A DNA stretch of 64,000 nt from an uncultured Pelagibacteraceae bacterium (GCA_902589455.1 CACISX010000002.1:182535-246534); one strand, 5' to 3'; positions 9,329 through 17,816 are shown, numbered from the stretch's first letter. The notes: generated by a model from the sequence alone, not told the origin. Numbers and translations: made by a program.

Positions 9329-10788
9329 TAAAATAATTTATCTAAAACTTTTGCTGAAGAAAGAACACCTGGAACTCCAGCTCCTGGATGTGTACCTGCA
9401 CCAACAAAGTACAAACCATCATATATTTCTGATTTATTATGAAATCTAAAGTATGCGGATTGTGTAAATTTAGGTTGAATTGAAAATCCTGATCCAAATT
9501 TTGTATTTAATTCTTTTTCAAAGTAATCAGGTGTTAGATAAAAATCTTCAACTATATTGTTCTTAAGATCTGGCATTAAGTCTTTTTCCATTTTTTCAAT
9601 TACAAGATTTTTCAATTTTTCGCCCTCAATTTCCCAATTGATTTTTGACTGATTGTTAGGAACAGGCACTAGCACATAAAAACAATCATTTCCTTCTGGA
9701 GCCATAGTTTTGTCAGTCGCTGTAGGCCTGTGAAGATAATAGCTGATATCATTATTTAATTTTTTCTTATCAAATATGTCATCAAGATGTTCTTTATACT
9801 TGTTTCCAAACTTTATTGTATGATGTTCAACATTCTCATAAATTTTTTTTGTTCCAAAATAGTAAACAAATAAACCCATAGAATATTCCATTCGACTTTT
9901 TTTCCAATTAAAAAACATAGAACTCCTGTTGTTTTTGCTTAACATTTTTTCATAAAATGCTGGCGGATCTGCATTGCAGACAACATTATCTGTATCAATT
10001 TCATTTTCATTATTTAATTTTACACCACTTATTTTATTATTTATTGTTACAATTTCTGTTACTTCACTGTTTTTTATTATTTCAACACCAACCTCATTCA
10101 TTAACTTTTCCAAGCCTTTAATTATATTTCCTGTTCCTCCAACTGAATAATGTATTCCCCATTTTTTTTCTAAATAAAGAATTAAGCCATAAATAGAAGT
10201 TGTGGTAAAAGGATTTCCCCCAACTAGCAAAGGATGCATGCTAAGCATTCTTCTTAATTTTTCATTTTTTATATAGGATGAAACAAGTGAGTAAACTGAT
10301 TTGTAACTTTTAAGTTTTAATAGAGCAGGTAATTGTTGTATCATTACAAAAGGTTTATCAAATGGCAAATCTGCAAGTTCTAAAAAACCTTTATCAAATA
10401 TTTTTTTTGTAAAATTAACTAATTTTTCATATCCATTTACATCTTCTTTGCTGATTTTCTCAATTTGGTCTTTCATTTCTTTTTCGTCGCCCGAATAGTT
10501 AAATTTAGTTTTGTCCTCAAAAATAAATTGGTACCAAATTTTTAGTGGGGTTAGTTCTATATAATTTTGGGGATCTTTATTGAATAACTTAAACAATTCA
10601 TTAATTAAATAGGGTGCAGTAATTACTGTTGGTCCAGCATCATATATAAATCCATTTCTTTTAAAAACTCTAGCTCTACCACCCAGGTCTGGATGTTTTT
10701 CTATTAATTTTACTTTATGACCTTTTGCTTTAAGTCTTAGTGCTGCTGCGATTCCACCAAATCCTGATCCAATGACTATAGAGTTCAT
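9328..10788 (-). CDS. crtI: Phytoene desaturase
   Basis: An FAD-dependent desaturase that converts phytoene to lycopene. The 486-residue protein has the N-terminal dinucleotide fold (GSGFGGIAAALRLKAKGH), the GGRARVFKRNGFIYDAGPTVI segment, and the C-terminal CrtI signature GAGTHPGAGVPGVLSSAK. Length is normal. It is the first carotenoid gene and begins 39 bp after atpF; this is the largest gap in the whole minus-strand block and the only obvious place for an internal promoter. A TATAAA-like element is present there, but no convincing -35. Confidence 0.97.
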   Translation of the reverse strand: MNSIVIGSGFGGIAAALRLKAKGHKVKLIEKHPDLGGRARVFKRNGFIYDAGPTVITAPYLINELFKLFNKDPQNYIELTPLKIWYQFIFEDKTKFNYSGDEKEMKDQIEKISKEDVNGYEKLVNFTKKIFDKGFLELADLPFDKPFVMIQQLPALLKLKSYKSVYSLVSSYIKNEKLRRMLSMHPLLVGGNPFTTTSIYGLILYLEKKWGIHYSVGGTGNIIKGLEKLMNEVGVEIIKNSEVTEIVTINNKISGVKLNNENEIDTDNVVCNADPPAFYEKMLSKNNRSSMFFNWKKSRMEYSMGLFVYYFGTKKIYENVEHHTIKFGNKYKEHLDDIFDKKKLNNDISYYLHRPTATDKTMAPEGNDCFYVLVPVPNNQSKINWEIEGEKLKNLVIEKMEKDLMPDLKNNIVEDFYLTPDYFEKELNTKFGSGFSIQPKFTQSAYFRFHNKSEIYDGLYFVGAGTHPGAGVPGVLSSAKVLDKLF

Positions 10789-10827
10789 TTTAATAATTTA
10801 TAGCTTTTTTAGAAAATTGTAAGTGTA

Positions 10828-11325
10828 TTATGAGTTAATTTTTTTTAACTCTTCTTTAGTTTCATCTAAATTTTTTTGAAACACAGCGTCTAATTTTGAC
10901 TTGTCTACAGATGTAGTTATTATTTTTTTAACTGAGTCTACGGCAATCTTTATTGATGCGTCCTTAATTTCTTTTAAAGCTGCCTCTTTCATCTGACTTA
11001 TTTTATTTTCAGCTAAGTTTTTTTTAATTTCTGATGATTTATGAAACTTATCATTCATTTCAATTATCAATCTATCCGCATCTTTTTTGGCGTTCTCAAG
11101 AATTTCGTTACTAACAGACTGAGCTGTATCTAATTTTTTTTGTGAGTTATCTAATAGTGTTTTTGCCTCAGTTCTTAATTTTTCACTTTCATCAATTTCA
11201 TTTTTAATATCAGATATCATTTTATCTAACATTTCAGAAACTTTTTGAGGAATCTTAAGGTAAATTAACGCTCCAAAAAAAATAATAAATGATATGGCTA
11301 CCCAAAATGTTGCATCAATTGCCAT
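10828..11325 (-). CDS. atpF: ATP synthase F0 subunit b
   Basis: Peripheral-stalk subunit linking the membrane a-c ring to F1. I chose the ATG at 11325 (165 residues, starting MAIDATFWVAISF) over a start 13 codons upstream, because a GGAGA Shine-Dalgarno lies 8 nt before it and the protein then begins with the usual short periplasmic end and membrane helix (about residues 5-25). The rest is a long charged helix (about 35-150) that dimerises with b'. The start overlaps the end of the b' gene by 11 bp. Confidence 0.95.
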   Translation of the reverse strand: MAIDATFWVAISFIIFFGALIYLKIPQKVSEMLDKMISDIKNEIDESEKLRTEAKTLLDNSQKKLDTAQSVSNEILENAKKDADRLIIEMNDKFHKSSEIKKNLAENKISQMKEAALKEIKDASIKIAVDSVKKIITTSVDKSKLDAVFQKNLDETKEELKKINS

Positions 11326-11905
11326 AGTATTTATCTCCATTTCTTTTAGATAGATCGTCAACAATTGCCGATATGCTACTATTATTTACTTCAGCTCCAA
11401 TAAGTTTTTGCAATAACTGAGATGAAGTCTCAATAGCTATTTTATTTATTTTATCTGGTGCATTCTTTCTTAATGCATCTATTTCTTTTTCAGCCTCAGC
11501 AATTTCATTATCAATTTGCTTATCAAGAACTTCTCTTTTCGCACCAATATCTTTTAGTGACTTTTCCCTTACTTGAGTAAAAATACTATTAGCCTCAAGT
11601 TTGCTTTTAGATATAATTTCATCGTATTCTTTTAGCTTTGCATCACTATCTTCTCTTTGTTTCTCAGCAGCCTCAATATTTTCTAATATTTGAGATTTTC
11701 TCGATTCTAAGTTGTTGCTTATTTTTGGAAGTATTAGTTTAGATAAAACTAAATACATAATACCAAAAGTAAGTATTAACCAAAAAATTTGAGAAACCCA
11801 AAACTCTGGATTTAATTGAGGCATACCTCCACTTTCAGCTGCAAAAGCTTCTTTAATAAAAAAGAGGTTAAAAAATATTGACTGAAAATATATTTTTTTA
11901 ACCAT
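11315..11905 (-). CDS. atpF2: ATP synthase F0 subunit b' with a signal-like N-terminus
   Basis: The second, divergent stalk subunit found in alphaproteobacteria, cyanobacteria and chloroplasts. I prefer the ATG at 11905 (196 residues); a TTG start at 11920 would add 5 residues and overlap atpE. A membrane helix (FWLILTFGIMYLVLSKLILP) is followed by a long charged coiled coil. Ahead of the helix is an extra hydrophobic stretch ending EAFAAESGG, which resembles a cleavable signal peptide (basic end, hydrophobic core, AFA-type cleavage site). A processed b' is known for chloroplasts; whether this one is cleaved is my inference. Confidence 0.9.
   Translation of the reverse strand: MVKKIYFQSIFFNLFFIKEAFAAESGGMPQLNPEFWVSQIFWLILTFGIMYLVLSKLILPKISNNLESRKSQILENIEAAEKQREDSDAKLKEYDEIISKSKLEANSIFTQVREKSLKDIGAKREVLDKQIDNEIAEAEKEIDALRKNAPDKINKIAIETSSQLLQKLIGAEVNNSSISAIVDDLSKRNGDKYYGN
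11334..11338 (-). promoter_or_regulatory. Ribosome binding site deciding the atpF start
   Basis: GGAGA on the minus strand, 8 nt upstream of the ATG at 11325. It lies inside the 3' end of the b' gene and supports the shorter b-subunit start. Confidence 0.7.
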
Positions 11906-11909
11906 CAAT

Positions 11910-12137
11910 TTAAAACGCAAAAAGAATGATTAATGCAACTACTAATCCAAATAATCCTGTAGCTTCTGCAAGTGCGAAACCTAAAAGCAAGTTTGGAAAT
12001 TGTTTTTGTGCTGCAGATGGATTTCTCATCGCACCAGACAAATAATTTCCAAAAATTATTCCAATACCAACACCGGCTCCAGCTAAAGCAATTGCTGCTA
12101 AACCTGCTCCGATCATTTTTGCTGCTTCTAATTCCAT
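11910..12137 (-). CDS. atpE: ATP synthase F0 subunit c
   Basis: The proton-carrying rotor ring subunit. At 75 residues it is a two-helix hairpin: a glycine-rich helix 1 (AGVGIGIIFG), the polar loop with RNPSAAQKQ (about residues 38-46), and helix 2 with the essential carboxylate E58 in ALAEATGLFG. The absence of the Gln/Ser sodium-ligand pattern points to protons as the coupling ion. It sits 17 bp after atpB, and that gap is almost filled by an unusually strong Shine-Dalgarno, fitting the high copy number of c per complex. Confidence 0.98.
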   Translation of the reverse strand: MELEAAKMIGAGLAAIALAGAGVGIGIIFGNYLSGAMRNPSAAQKQFPNLLLGFALAEATGLFGLVVALIILFAF

Positions 12138-12140
12138 TAT

Positions 12141-12149
12141 CTCCTCCTC
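12141..12149 (-). promoter_or_regulatory. Strong Shine-Dalgarno of atpE
   Basis: The minus strand reads GAGGAGGAG 3 nt before the ATG of atpE, an extended match to the anti-Shine-Dalgarno end of 16S rRNA. Few starts in this window carry such a strong site. It fits the need to make many c subunits per a subunit from one transcript. Confidence 0.75.
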
Positions 12150-12154
12150 TGTTA

Positions 12155-12889
12155 TTAATGGTGTAAATTTAATGCATCATTTAAATAGATGCAGGTTAAG
12201 ATTGCAAAAACATAAGCTTGAAGAAAAGCAACTAAGATCTCCAAACCTGTTAATGCAACCGAAAAACTCAGTGGAAGCCATCCACCAACTATTCCAAGAC
12301 TTATAACAAAGCCTCCGAAAACTTTCATCATTGTATGTCCCGCCATCATGTTGGCAAACAATCTAACTGATAAACTTATAGGTCTACTTAAATAAGAAAT
12401 AATTTCTATTACTACTATTAGCGGAAGTAACACTGCAGGAACTCCACTTGGTACAAATAGTTTTAAATATCCAAATCCATGCTTAATAAATCCAATTACA
12501 GTTACTCCTATAAAAATAAATGATGCTAGAACAAAAGTAACGATAATATGGCTAGTTACAGTAAAAGTGTAGGGTATCATTCCAAACATATTGCAAAATA
12601 ATACAAACATGAATAGAGAAAATATAAATGCAAAGTAAGGTTTAGCCTTCGATCCTGCCGTGTCACTTATCATTTTAGACACAAAAGTGTAACTAAGTTC
12701 TGCTAATAATTGAATTTTGTTTGGTAAAATTGAATTTTTTTTAGATCCTATATTAAAGATTAATAAAATAGAAACAGTGCTCAGTATCATAAACAAACTA
12801 GCATTCGTAAATGATATGTCTAATGCTCCAACTTTAATTTCAGGTCCAATTCTATAAACATCGAATTGTGACATAGGATTTGCTGCCAT
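12155..12889 (-). CDS. atpB: ATP synthase F0 subunit a
   Basis: The stator channel subunit through which protons reach the c-ring. The 244-residue multi-pass protein has the essential arginine at about R176 in SLSVRLFANMMAGHTMM, and the conserved C-terminal helix with GLEILVAFLQAYVFAILTCIYLNDA. Length is normal for alphaproteobacteria. Gene order atpI-atpB-atpE-atpF'-atpF is the standard alphaproteobacterial F0 operon, which is separate from the F1 operon (not in this window). Confidence 0.98.
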   Translation of the reverse strand: MAANPMSQFDVYRIGPEIKVGALDISFTNASLFMILSTVSILLIFNIGSKKNSILPNKIQLLAELSYTFVSKMISDTAGSKAKPYFAFIFSLFMFVLFCNMFGMIPYTFTVTSHIIVTFVLASFIFIGVTVIGFIKHGFGYLKLFVPSGVPAVLLPLIVVIEIISYLSRPISLSVRLFANMMAGHTMMKVFGGFVISLGIVGGWLPLSFSVALTGLEILVAFLQAYVFAILTCIYLNDALNLHH

Positions 12890-12898
12890 AGTACTTAT

Positions 12899-13174
12899 TT
12901 ATTTTTGCATTTTTTTTGCAGATCTAATCACGTTGGTTATCCCGGCAACCACACCCACAAAAAAAAATATTAATATAAACCAGGGTTTAGTACCAAAGGT
13001 CTTGTCAAAAATAAACCCAATAATTGTCCCCACGGCTACTGCAGCAACTAGTTCTGTACTTAATTTGAATGCAGTACCTATAGGCGAGGTATTATTTCTC
13101 TTATTGTAGAGATTTTTCTTAGAAATCTTACTTTTTGCAATCTCTAAGCGAGTTTTAAAAGGGTCCTTTGCCAT
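12899..13174 (-). CDS. atpI: ATP synthase-associated protein AtpI
   Basis: A small membrane protein encoded ahead of F0 genes; in some bacteria it helps c-ring assembly or magnesium uptake. The 91 residues include a charged N-terminal third, two hydrophobic helices (about residues 33-55 and 62-82), a GTIIGFIFDKTFGTKPW loop between them, and a basic C-terminus. This matches the AtpI/AtpZ family. It lies 9 bp after smc and 9 bp before atpB, so the F0 operon is read through from the smc region unless a promoter is hidden inside smc. Confidence 0.88.
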   Translation of the reverse strand: MAKDPFKTRLEIAKSKISKKNLYNKRNNTSPIGTAFKLSTELVAAVAVGTIIGFIFDKTFGTKPWFILIFFFVGVVAGITNVIRSAKKMQK

Positions 13175-13183
13175 TTATAAAGT

Positions 13184-15757
13184 TTAAGCAACCATACTTT
13201 CTGCTTTTTGTAAATCAACAGCTACAAGCTGACTAATACCTTTTTGAGGCATGGTTACACCATATAGTCTGTTCATTTTGGACATAGTCAAGGCATGATG
13301 AGTAACAATTATGAATTTGGTATTAGTTATTTTAATTAGTTCCTCAAGTAGACTACAAAATCTTGTTACGTTGGCATCGTCAAGTGGTGCATCAACTTCA
13401 TCTAATACGCAAATAGGAGAAGGGTTTGTCAAAAATACTGCAAATATCAAAGATAGTGCAGTTAATGCTTGTTCACCTCCAGATAACAAAGTTATAGATT
13501 GAAGTCTTTTTCCTGGAGGACTAACCAACATTTCTAAACCCGCTTCAAGTGGATCATCAGAATCTACCAATTCTAGTTTGGCACTTCCTCCATTGAAAAG
13601 TTTTGTATAAACTTCATTAAATTTTCTATTAACTTTTTCGAAAGCTTCTATCAATCTTTCTCTTCCTTTTTGATTAAGTTCATTAATGCTGTCTTTCAGT
13701 TTTACAATAGCTGTTACAAGATCAGCACGATCCTGTTCCATTTTTTTTATCTCTTCTTCATATTTACTCGTTTCTTCGTCAGCTTTTAAATTTACTGATC
13801 CTAATTTTTCTCTCTCTTGTTTTTTCTTATCTAGGGCATCTTCTTGATCAACAGGATTTGGAAGTTCTTCAACTCCATTTAAATTAGAATTCTCTAAAAT
13901 ATTATTCTCATTTAAGTTTAGCTCAGATCTAATTCTATCAAGTAAATCATTTTTTCTTTTTTGAAGACCTTCTATTGTGGCTCCTGAGCTTGCTTTTCTT
14001 TCTCTAATTTGTATCGATTGCTTTTGTATTTCATTTAACTCTGCTCTTAACGTTTCAATTTTTTCATCTGTTTCATCTATAATTGCTTCATTATCAATTT
14101 TTTCTTTATCTGAAATTCTTAAATTTTCTGAAATTTGACCTTTTCTTTCCGCTTGTGCTCTGGGTTGGTTTTCTAAATTACCTAATTGTTTTGAGAACTT
14201 ATTTTTTCTTTGTGTTAACTCATTCACCATCTTCTCAGAGTTTGTTAATAAATTTTTCCAACTTTCAATTTCTGTTTTAATAGTTTTTATTCTTTCATTT
14301 CTTTTTATCGACTCATTTTTAATTGACTGATTTTTACTATATGAATCAGCATATTTTTCTTGGAGAATTTTTATATTTTGTGACTTTTCATTAACACTAA
14401 GTAATTCAATTCTAGATCTTTCATTTTTTAAATCACTTAAAAAATTATCTAGTTCCATGTTGCATCTATCTAAAAGAGTTACTGCTTGATTTATTTCATT
14501 GCTATCGATTAATTCTTTGACTCTAGATATTGTATTTTTAACGTTTCTTATTGGACCGACGCTTATATTTACAGTTTCTTCTGCTAAATTATTAACCACT
14601 TCATCAATTGCTTTTTGTTCCTCTTGGAGTTTATTTTTTGCATTTTCTAATTCCTCATTTGATAATTTTTCTGTTTCAAAATATTTTGAGTCTGTTTCGA
14701 TTAATTCAGTTTTTTCTTCTTTCAACCTTTTTTCATTTGAATTAGCGTCTACAATTATCCCTTTTTCTCTGGTAATATCATCATCAAGTGTTTGAATTGA
14801 TTTTTTGACACTTTCGATCTCATCTTGAATTCTTGTATTTTCTTCATCTAAATTTTGAAGTTCTAAATTAAGTCTTTGAATCCTAGATAAATTTTCTATG
14901 TTTTTTTCCCTCAATGGATTTACTTTTTCTGTAAATGATTTAATTGAATTTTCTAATTCAGATATTTTATTATTGAATCCTTCTACTTTTCCTTCTGCTT
15001 CTGTGTTAATTTCATTTTCTATTCTAATTTCCTTATCTATTTCTAATAATTTCAAATAGTATAATCCTGCTTCAATTTTTTTAATTTGATCGGAAATTAG
15101 TTTGTATTTAGTTGCCTCTTCAGCTTGTTTTTGAAGATTTGCGAGTTGCTTTTCTTGTTGTCTCCTTAGTTCGTCTGCTCTTTTTAAGTTATTTTCAGCC
15201 GCACCCAATCTTAATTCGGCCTCATGTCTTCTTACATGTAACCCTGAAATTCCCGCAGCTTCTTCTAGGATAGCTCTTCTATCAGTCGGCTTTGCAGTTA
15301 CTAAAGCACCTATTCTTCCTTGACTAATCATAGATGGAGAGTGCGCACCAGTAGAGAGATCTGCAAAAAACATTTGTGCATCTCTTGCTCTTACTTCCTT
15401 GTCATTAATGTAAAATTTTGATCCTTTATCTTTTTCTATTTTTCTTCTAACTTGAATTTGTTCTAACTCTCGGTATTGGATAGGACCTTCTTTATCTTTA
15501 TTCTCTACCTCGATTGAAACTTCTGCAATATTTTTTGATGCTTTATTAGATGTTCCTGAAAAAATAACATCTTCCATACCAGATCCACGCATACTTTTTG
15601 CTGAGGTCTCTCCCATTGCCCATCTTAAAGACTCCACAATGTTAGATTTTCCACAACCGTTTGGACCCACTATACCAGTGAGACCATCTTCAATTAAGAA
15701 GTTAGTTTTTTCTGCAAAAGATTTAAATCCATTTAATTGGATTTTTTTAAACTCCAT
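13184..15757 (-). CDS. smc: Chromosome segregation ATPase SMC, short form without an obvious hinge
   Basis: Organises and segregates the chromosome together with ScpA/ScpB. The N-terminal head has Walker A GPNGCGKSN (31-39) and the C-terminal head has LSGGEQ (758-763) and the Walker B VLDE (784-787). Two long charged coiled-coil arms run at about 165-390 and 445-715. At 857 residues it is much shorter than the usual 1150-1200. The centre (about 385-445), where a globular hinge of some 150 residues is expected, holds only a short stretch around VNISVGPIRN followed by predicted helix. I see no glycine-rich hinge signature. Confidence 0.95.
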   Translation of the reverse strand: MEFKKIQLNGFKSFAEKTNFLIEDGLTGIVGPNGCGKSNIVESLRWAMGETSAKSMRGSGMEDVIFSGTSNKASKNIAEVSIEVENKDKEGPIQYRELEQIQVRRKIEKDKGSKFYINDKEVRARDAQMFFADLSTGAHSPSMISQGRIGALVTAKPTDRRAILEEAAGISGLHVRRHEAELRLGAAENNLKRADELRRQQEKQLANLQKQAEEATKYKLISDQIKKIEAGLYYLKLLEIDKEIRIENEINTEAEGKVEGFNNKISELENSIKSFTEKVNPLREKNIENLSRIQRLNLELQNLDEENTRIQDEIESVKKSIQTLDDDITREKGIIVDANSNEKRLKEEKTELIETDSKYFETEKLSNEELENAKNKLQEEQKAIDEVVNNLAEETVNISVGPIRNVKNTISRVKELIDSNEINQAVTLLDRCNMELDNFLSDLKNERSRIELLSVNEKSQNIKILQEKYADSYSKNQSIKNESIKRNERIKTIKTEIESWKNLLTNSEKMVNELTQRKNKFSKQLGNLENQPRAQAERKGQISENLRISDKEKIDNEAIIDETDEKIETLRAELNEIQKQSIQIRERKASSGATIEGLQKRKNDLLDRIRSELNLNENNILENSNLNGVEELPNPVDQEDALDKKKQEREKLGSVNLKADEETSKYEEEIKKMEQDRADLVTAIVKLKDSINELNQKGRERLIEAFEKVNRKFNEVYTKLFNGGSAKLELVDSDDPLEAGLEMLVSPPGKRLQSITLLSGGEQALTALSLIFAVFLTNPSPICVLDEVDAPLDDANVTRFCSLLEELIKITNTKFIIVTHHALTMSKMNRLYGVTMPQKGISQLVAVDLQKAESMVA

Positions 15758-15765
15758 GCACTAAC

Positions 15766-16344
15766 TTATATCAGTTTTTCCAGTGCTTTTTTCAAATTTT
15801 TATAATTAAGAGTTTTTTCAAATTTTTTGTTATTAATTATTATCGTAGGAGTTGAGCTCACTTTGAAGTTTTTAGTACCATCGATTCGATCATTTAAAAC
15901 AAAATCCTCAATTTCTTTGTTGTTTATACATTTATCGAAATCAAGACTAAATCCCTCATTTTTCAAAAATTTTTGAAGATTTTTATTTGCTTCCTGTATT
16001 GAGCTTCCTTTAACCCATTTCTGTTGATTTGCATATAGGCTTTCCAAAATATCAGAATTACCATCATTTTTACATTGGGCAATTTTTGATGCATTGAAGG
16101 CGGCAATATCCAATGGAAAGTGTCTAAATTCAATTTTAGCGATTCCGGTATCAAGAAATTCATTTTTAAGTTCAGGAAAAACATTTTTGTGAAAATTAGC
16201 ACAATGACTGCAGGTTAATGATTCAAAAGCTATAATAGTTATTTTTGCATCTTTGTTACCCACAGTTATTCTTTTGATTTCCTCAGCTTGTAAATTTGAA
16301 AACGTAGTAAAAAATATTACTAGTAAGAATATAATTTTTCTCAT
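15766..16344 (-). CDS. DsbA-like periplasmic thiol-disulfide protein
   Basis: A thioredoxin-fold protein of the DsbA/DsbG-like (Thioredoxin_4) group that acts in the periplasm. The 192 residues begin with a signal peptide (KKxIFLLVIFF-type core, cleavage near residue 20 after LQA). The active site is CSHC at C45 and C48, and a cis-proline loop SSTPTIII lies near the C-terminus. It overlaps the upstream DUF721 gene by 4 bp and precedes smc by 8 bp. Its redox partner and substrates cannot be told from the sequence. Confidence 0.9.
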   Translation of the reverse strand: MRKIIFLLVIFFTTFSNLQAEEIKRITVGNKDAKITIIAFESLTCSHCANFHKNVFPELKNEFLDTGIAKIEFRHFPLDIAAFNASKIAQCKNDGNSDILESLYANQQKWVKGSSIQEANKNLQKFLKNEGFSLDFDKCINNKEIEDFVLNDRIDGTKNFKVSSTPTIIINNKKFEKTLNYKNLKKALEKLI

Positions 16345-16829
16345 TTCTCTCTAAAAACCTTTGTTAATTCTGTTAATGATTTTTTAATTTTCTCGTTTTT
16401 AACATCTTTAATTTTATCTCGATATTTACTAATTGTCACATTTTTAACTTCAGTATCACTCAAGCTTGTTATTTCAAGTTCATCATCAAAACTTATAAAT
16501 TTAAGTTTTTCAACAACAGAATAGCCAAAAAAATTATTCATTTTATTTAAAATATCTTTTTTTGAATATTCCACGTCAACTTCATGTCCTCTCTTAACCA
16601 TAATCACCAAGGTGCTAACACCAAATTTATTTGAGTTTTTGAATGTTTTTGGATAGCAAACTTTAAATAATTCATTTCCAACTAAATACTTCCAATTGCT
16701 AAGTGTTTCTGAATATACGTGACCTTTTTTATTAATTATTTTTTTTACATTTTTTGGCAAAGTGTCTTTGAAAGATCTTAATCCTTGAATGATGGCGTTT
16801 CTCTGCTTAGTATTATTTTTAAATTGCAT
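16341..16829 (-). CDS. DUF721 (DciA-like) protein
   Basis: A 162-residue protein of the DUF721 family; DciA members load the replicative helicase DnaB in bacteria lacking DnaC. The family core is visible as the segment with NWKYLVGNELFKVCYPKTF and then a beta-rich part including LVIMVKRGHEVDVEYSKKDILNKMNNFFGY. It is basic throughout. It overlaps the thioredoxin gene by 4 bp. Its ATG directly abuts the ATG of divergent mutY (the junction reads CATATG), leaving no intergenic base. The replication role is inferred from the family. Confidence 0.8.
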   Translation of the reverse strand: MQFKNNTKQRNAIIQGLRSFKDTLPKNVKKIINKKGHVYSETLSNWKYLVGNELFKVCYPKTFKNSNKFGVSTLVIMVKRGHEVDVEYSKKDILNKMNNFFGYSVVEKLKFISFDDELEITSLSDTEVKNVTISKYRDKIKDVKNEKIKKSLTELTKVFREK

Positions 16830-17816
16830 ATGAAAGATCCAATAATAACAAATAATATTCTTAATTGGTACGATATTAATAAAAGATCTTTACCCTGGAG
16901 AAAGAATGTTTCTCAGAAAAAAAAGGAATATTATACTTTAGTAAGCGAATTCATGTTGCAGCAAACCCAAGTTGCAACGGTAATACCATATTTTAACAGA
17001 TTTATTAAAAATATTCCAAATATTGAAAAGTTATCTAAATATGATGATAGAAAATTAATTAAGCTTTGGGAGGGCCTTGGATATTATTCAAGAGTAAGAA
17101 ATTTAAAAAAAACAGCTCAGAAAGTTGTTAAACATTTTAATAACAAAATACCCAGAGATTTTTTGGACTTAAAATCACTTCCAGGTATAGGTGATTATAC
17201 AGCAAGTGCAATTTCTGCAATTGCATTTAATGAACCAATAATTCCTCTAGATGGTAATATTGAAAGAGTATTAAAGAGATACTTATTGTTGAAGAAACAA
17301 GATGAGATAAAAAAAGAAAATTTACATAAGCATAAAAAAATTTTTGGAACATCTGCAAAGAGATCTAGTGATTATGCCCAAGCTTTGATGGAATTAGGAG
17401 CATTAGTTTGTAAACCTGTTAACCCTAATTGCAAGGTCTGTCCATTACTAAAAAAATGTAAATCATTAGAAAATAAAAATTTTGACTTAGTAAAATTGAA
17501 AAAAAAAGATAAGCAAACATTTTACAAACTAAATGTTTATAAAAAAAATAACCAATATTTGTTAATCAAAAACAACAAATTTAATTTTTTAAAAAATTTT
17601 AATATCTTTCCAATGGAAGAATTAAATAATCCTAAAAATTTTGATAAAGATTTAAATTTTAGAATGTCAAATATGAATATGAATATTAAAATTGAATATA
17701 AAACTAAATACAATTTAAATAAGAACAATTATTGGATTGATCCAACAAGGCTCCAAAATTATACACTTCCAACATTCACAAAAAAAATAGTAAAATTTTT
17801 AGAAAGTCATAAATGA
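16830..17816 (+). CDS. mutY: A/G-specific adenine DNA glycosylase
   Basis: Removes adenine mispaired with 8-oxoguanine. I place the start at the ATG at 16830 (328 residues); an upstream in-frame ATG at 16785 would overlap the divergent DUF721 gene by 45 bp and add 15 residues unlike MutY. Visible are the catalytic Glu region SEFMLQQTQVATVIPYF, the helix-hairpin-helix LPGIGDYTASAISA with its catalytic Asp downstream, and the [4Fe-4S] motif C-x6-C-x2-C-x5-C in the CKPVNPNCKVCPLLKKC segment. The C-terminal NUDIX-like domain is short and lysine/asparagine-rich. Confidence 0.95.
   Translation: MKDPIITNNILNWYDINKRSLPWRKNVSQKKKEYYTLVSEFMLQQTQVATVIPYFNRFIKNIPNIEKLSKYDDRKLIKLWEGLGYYSRVRNLKKTAQKVVKHFNNKIPRDFLDLKSLPGIGDYTASAISAIAFNEPIIPLDGNIERVLKRYLLLKKQDEIKKENLHKHKKIFGTSAKRSSDYAQALMELGALVCKPVNPNCKVCPLLKKCKSLENKNFDLVKLKKKDKQTFYKLNVYKKNNQYLLIKNNKFNFLKNFNIFPMEELNNPKNFDKDLNFRMSNMNMNIKIEYKTKYNLNKNNYWIDPTRLQNYTLPTFTKKIVKFLESHK

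Noticed and set aside
16785..16829. Upstream in-frame ATG for mutY
   Set aside because: It lies inside the divergent DUF721 gene and adds 15 residues (MNDGVSLL...) unlike MutY N-termini, whereas the ATG at 16830 gives the expected start.
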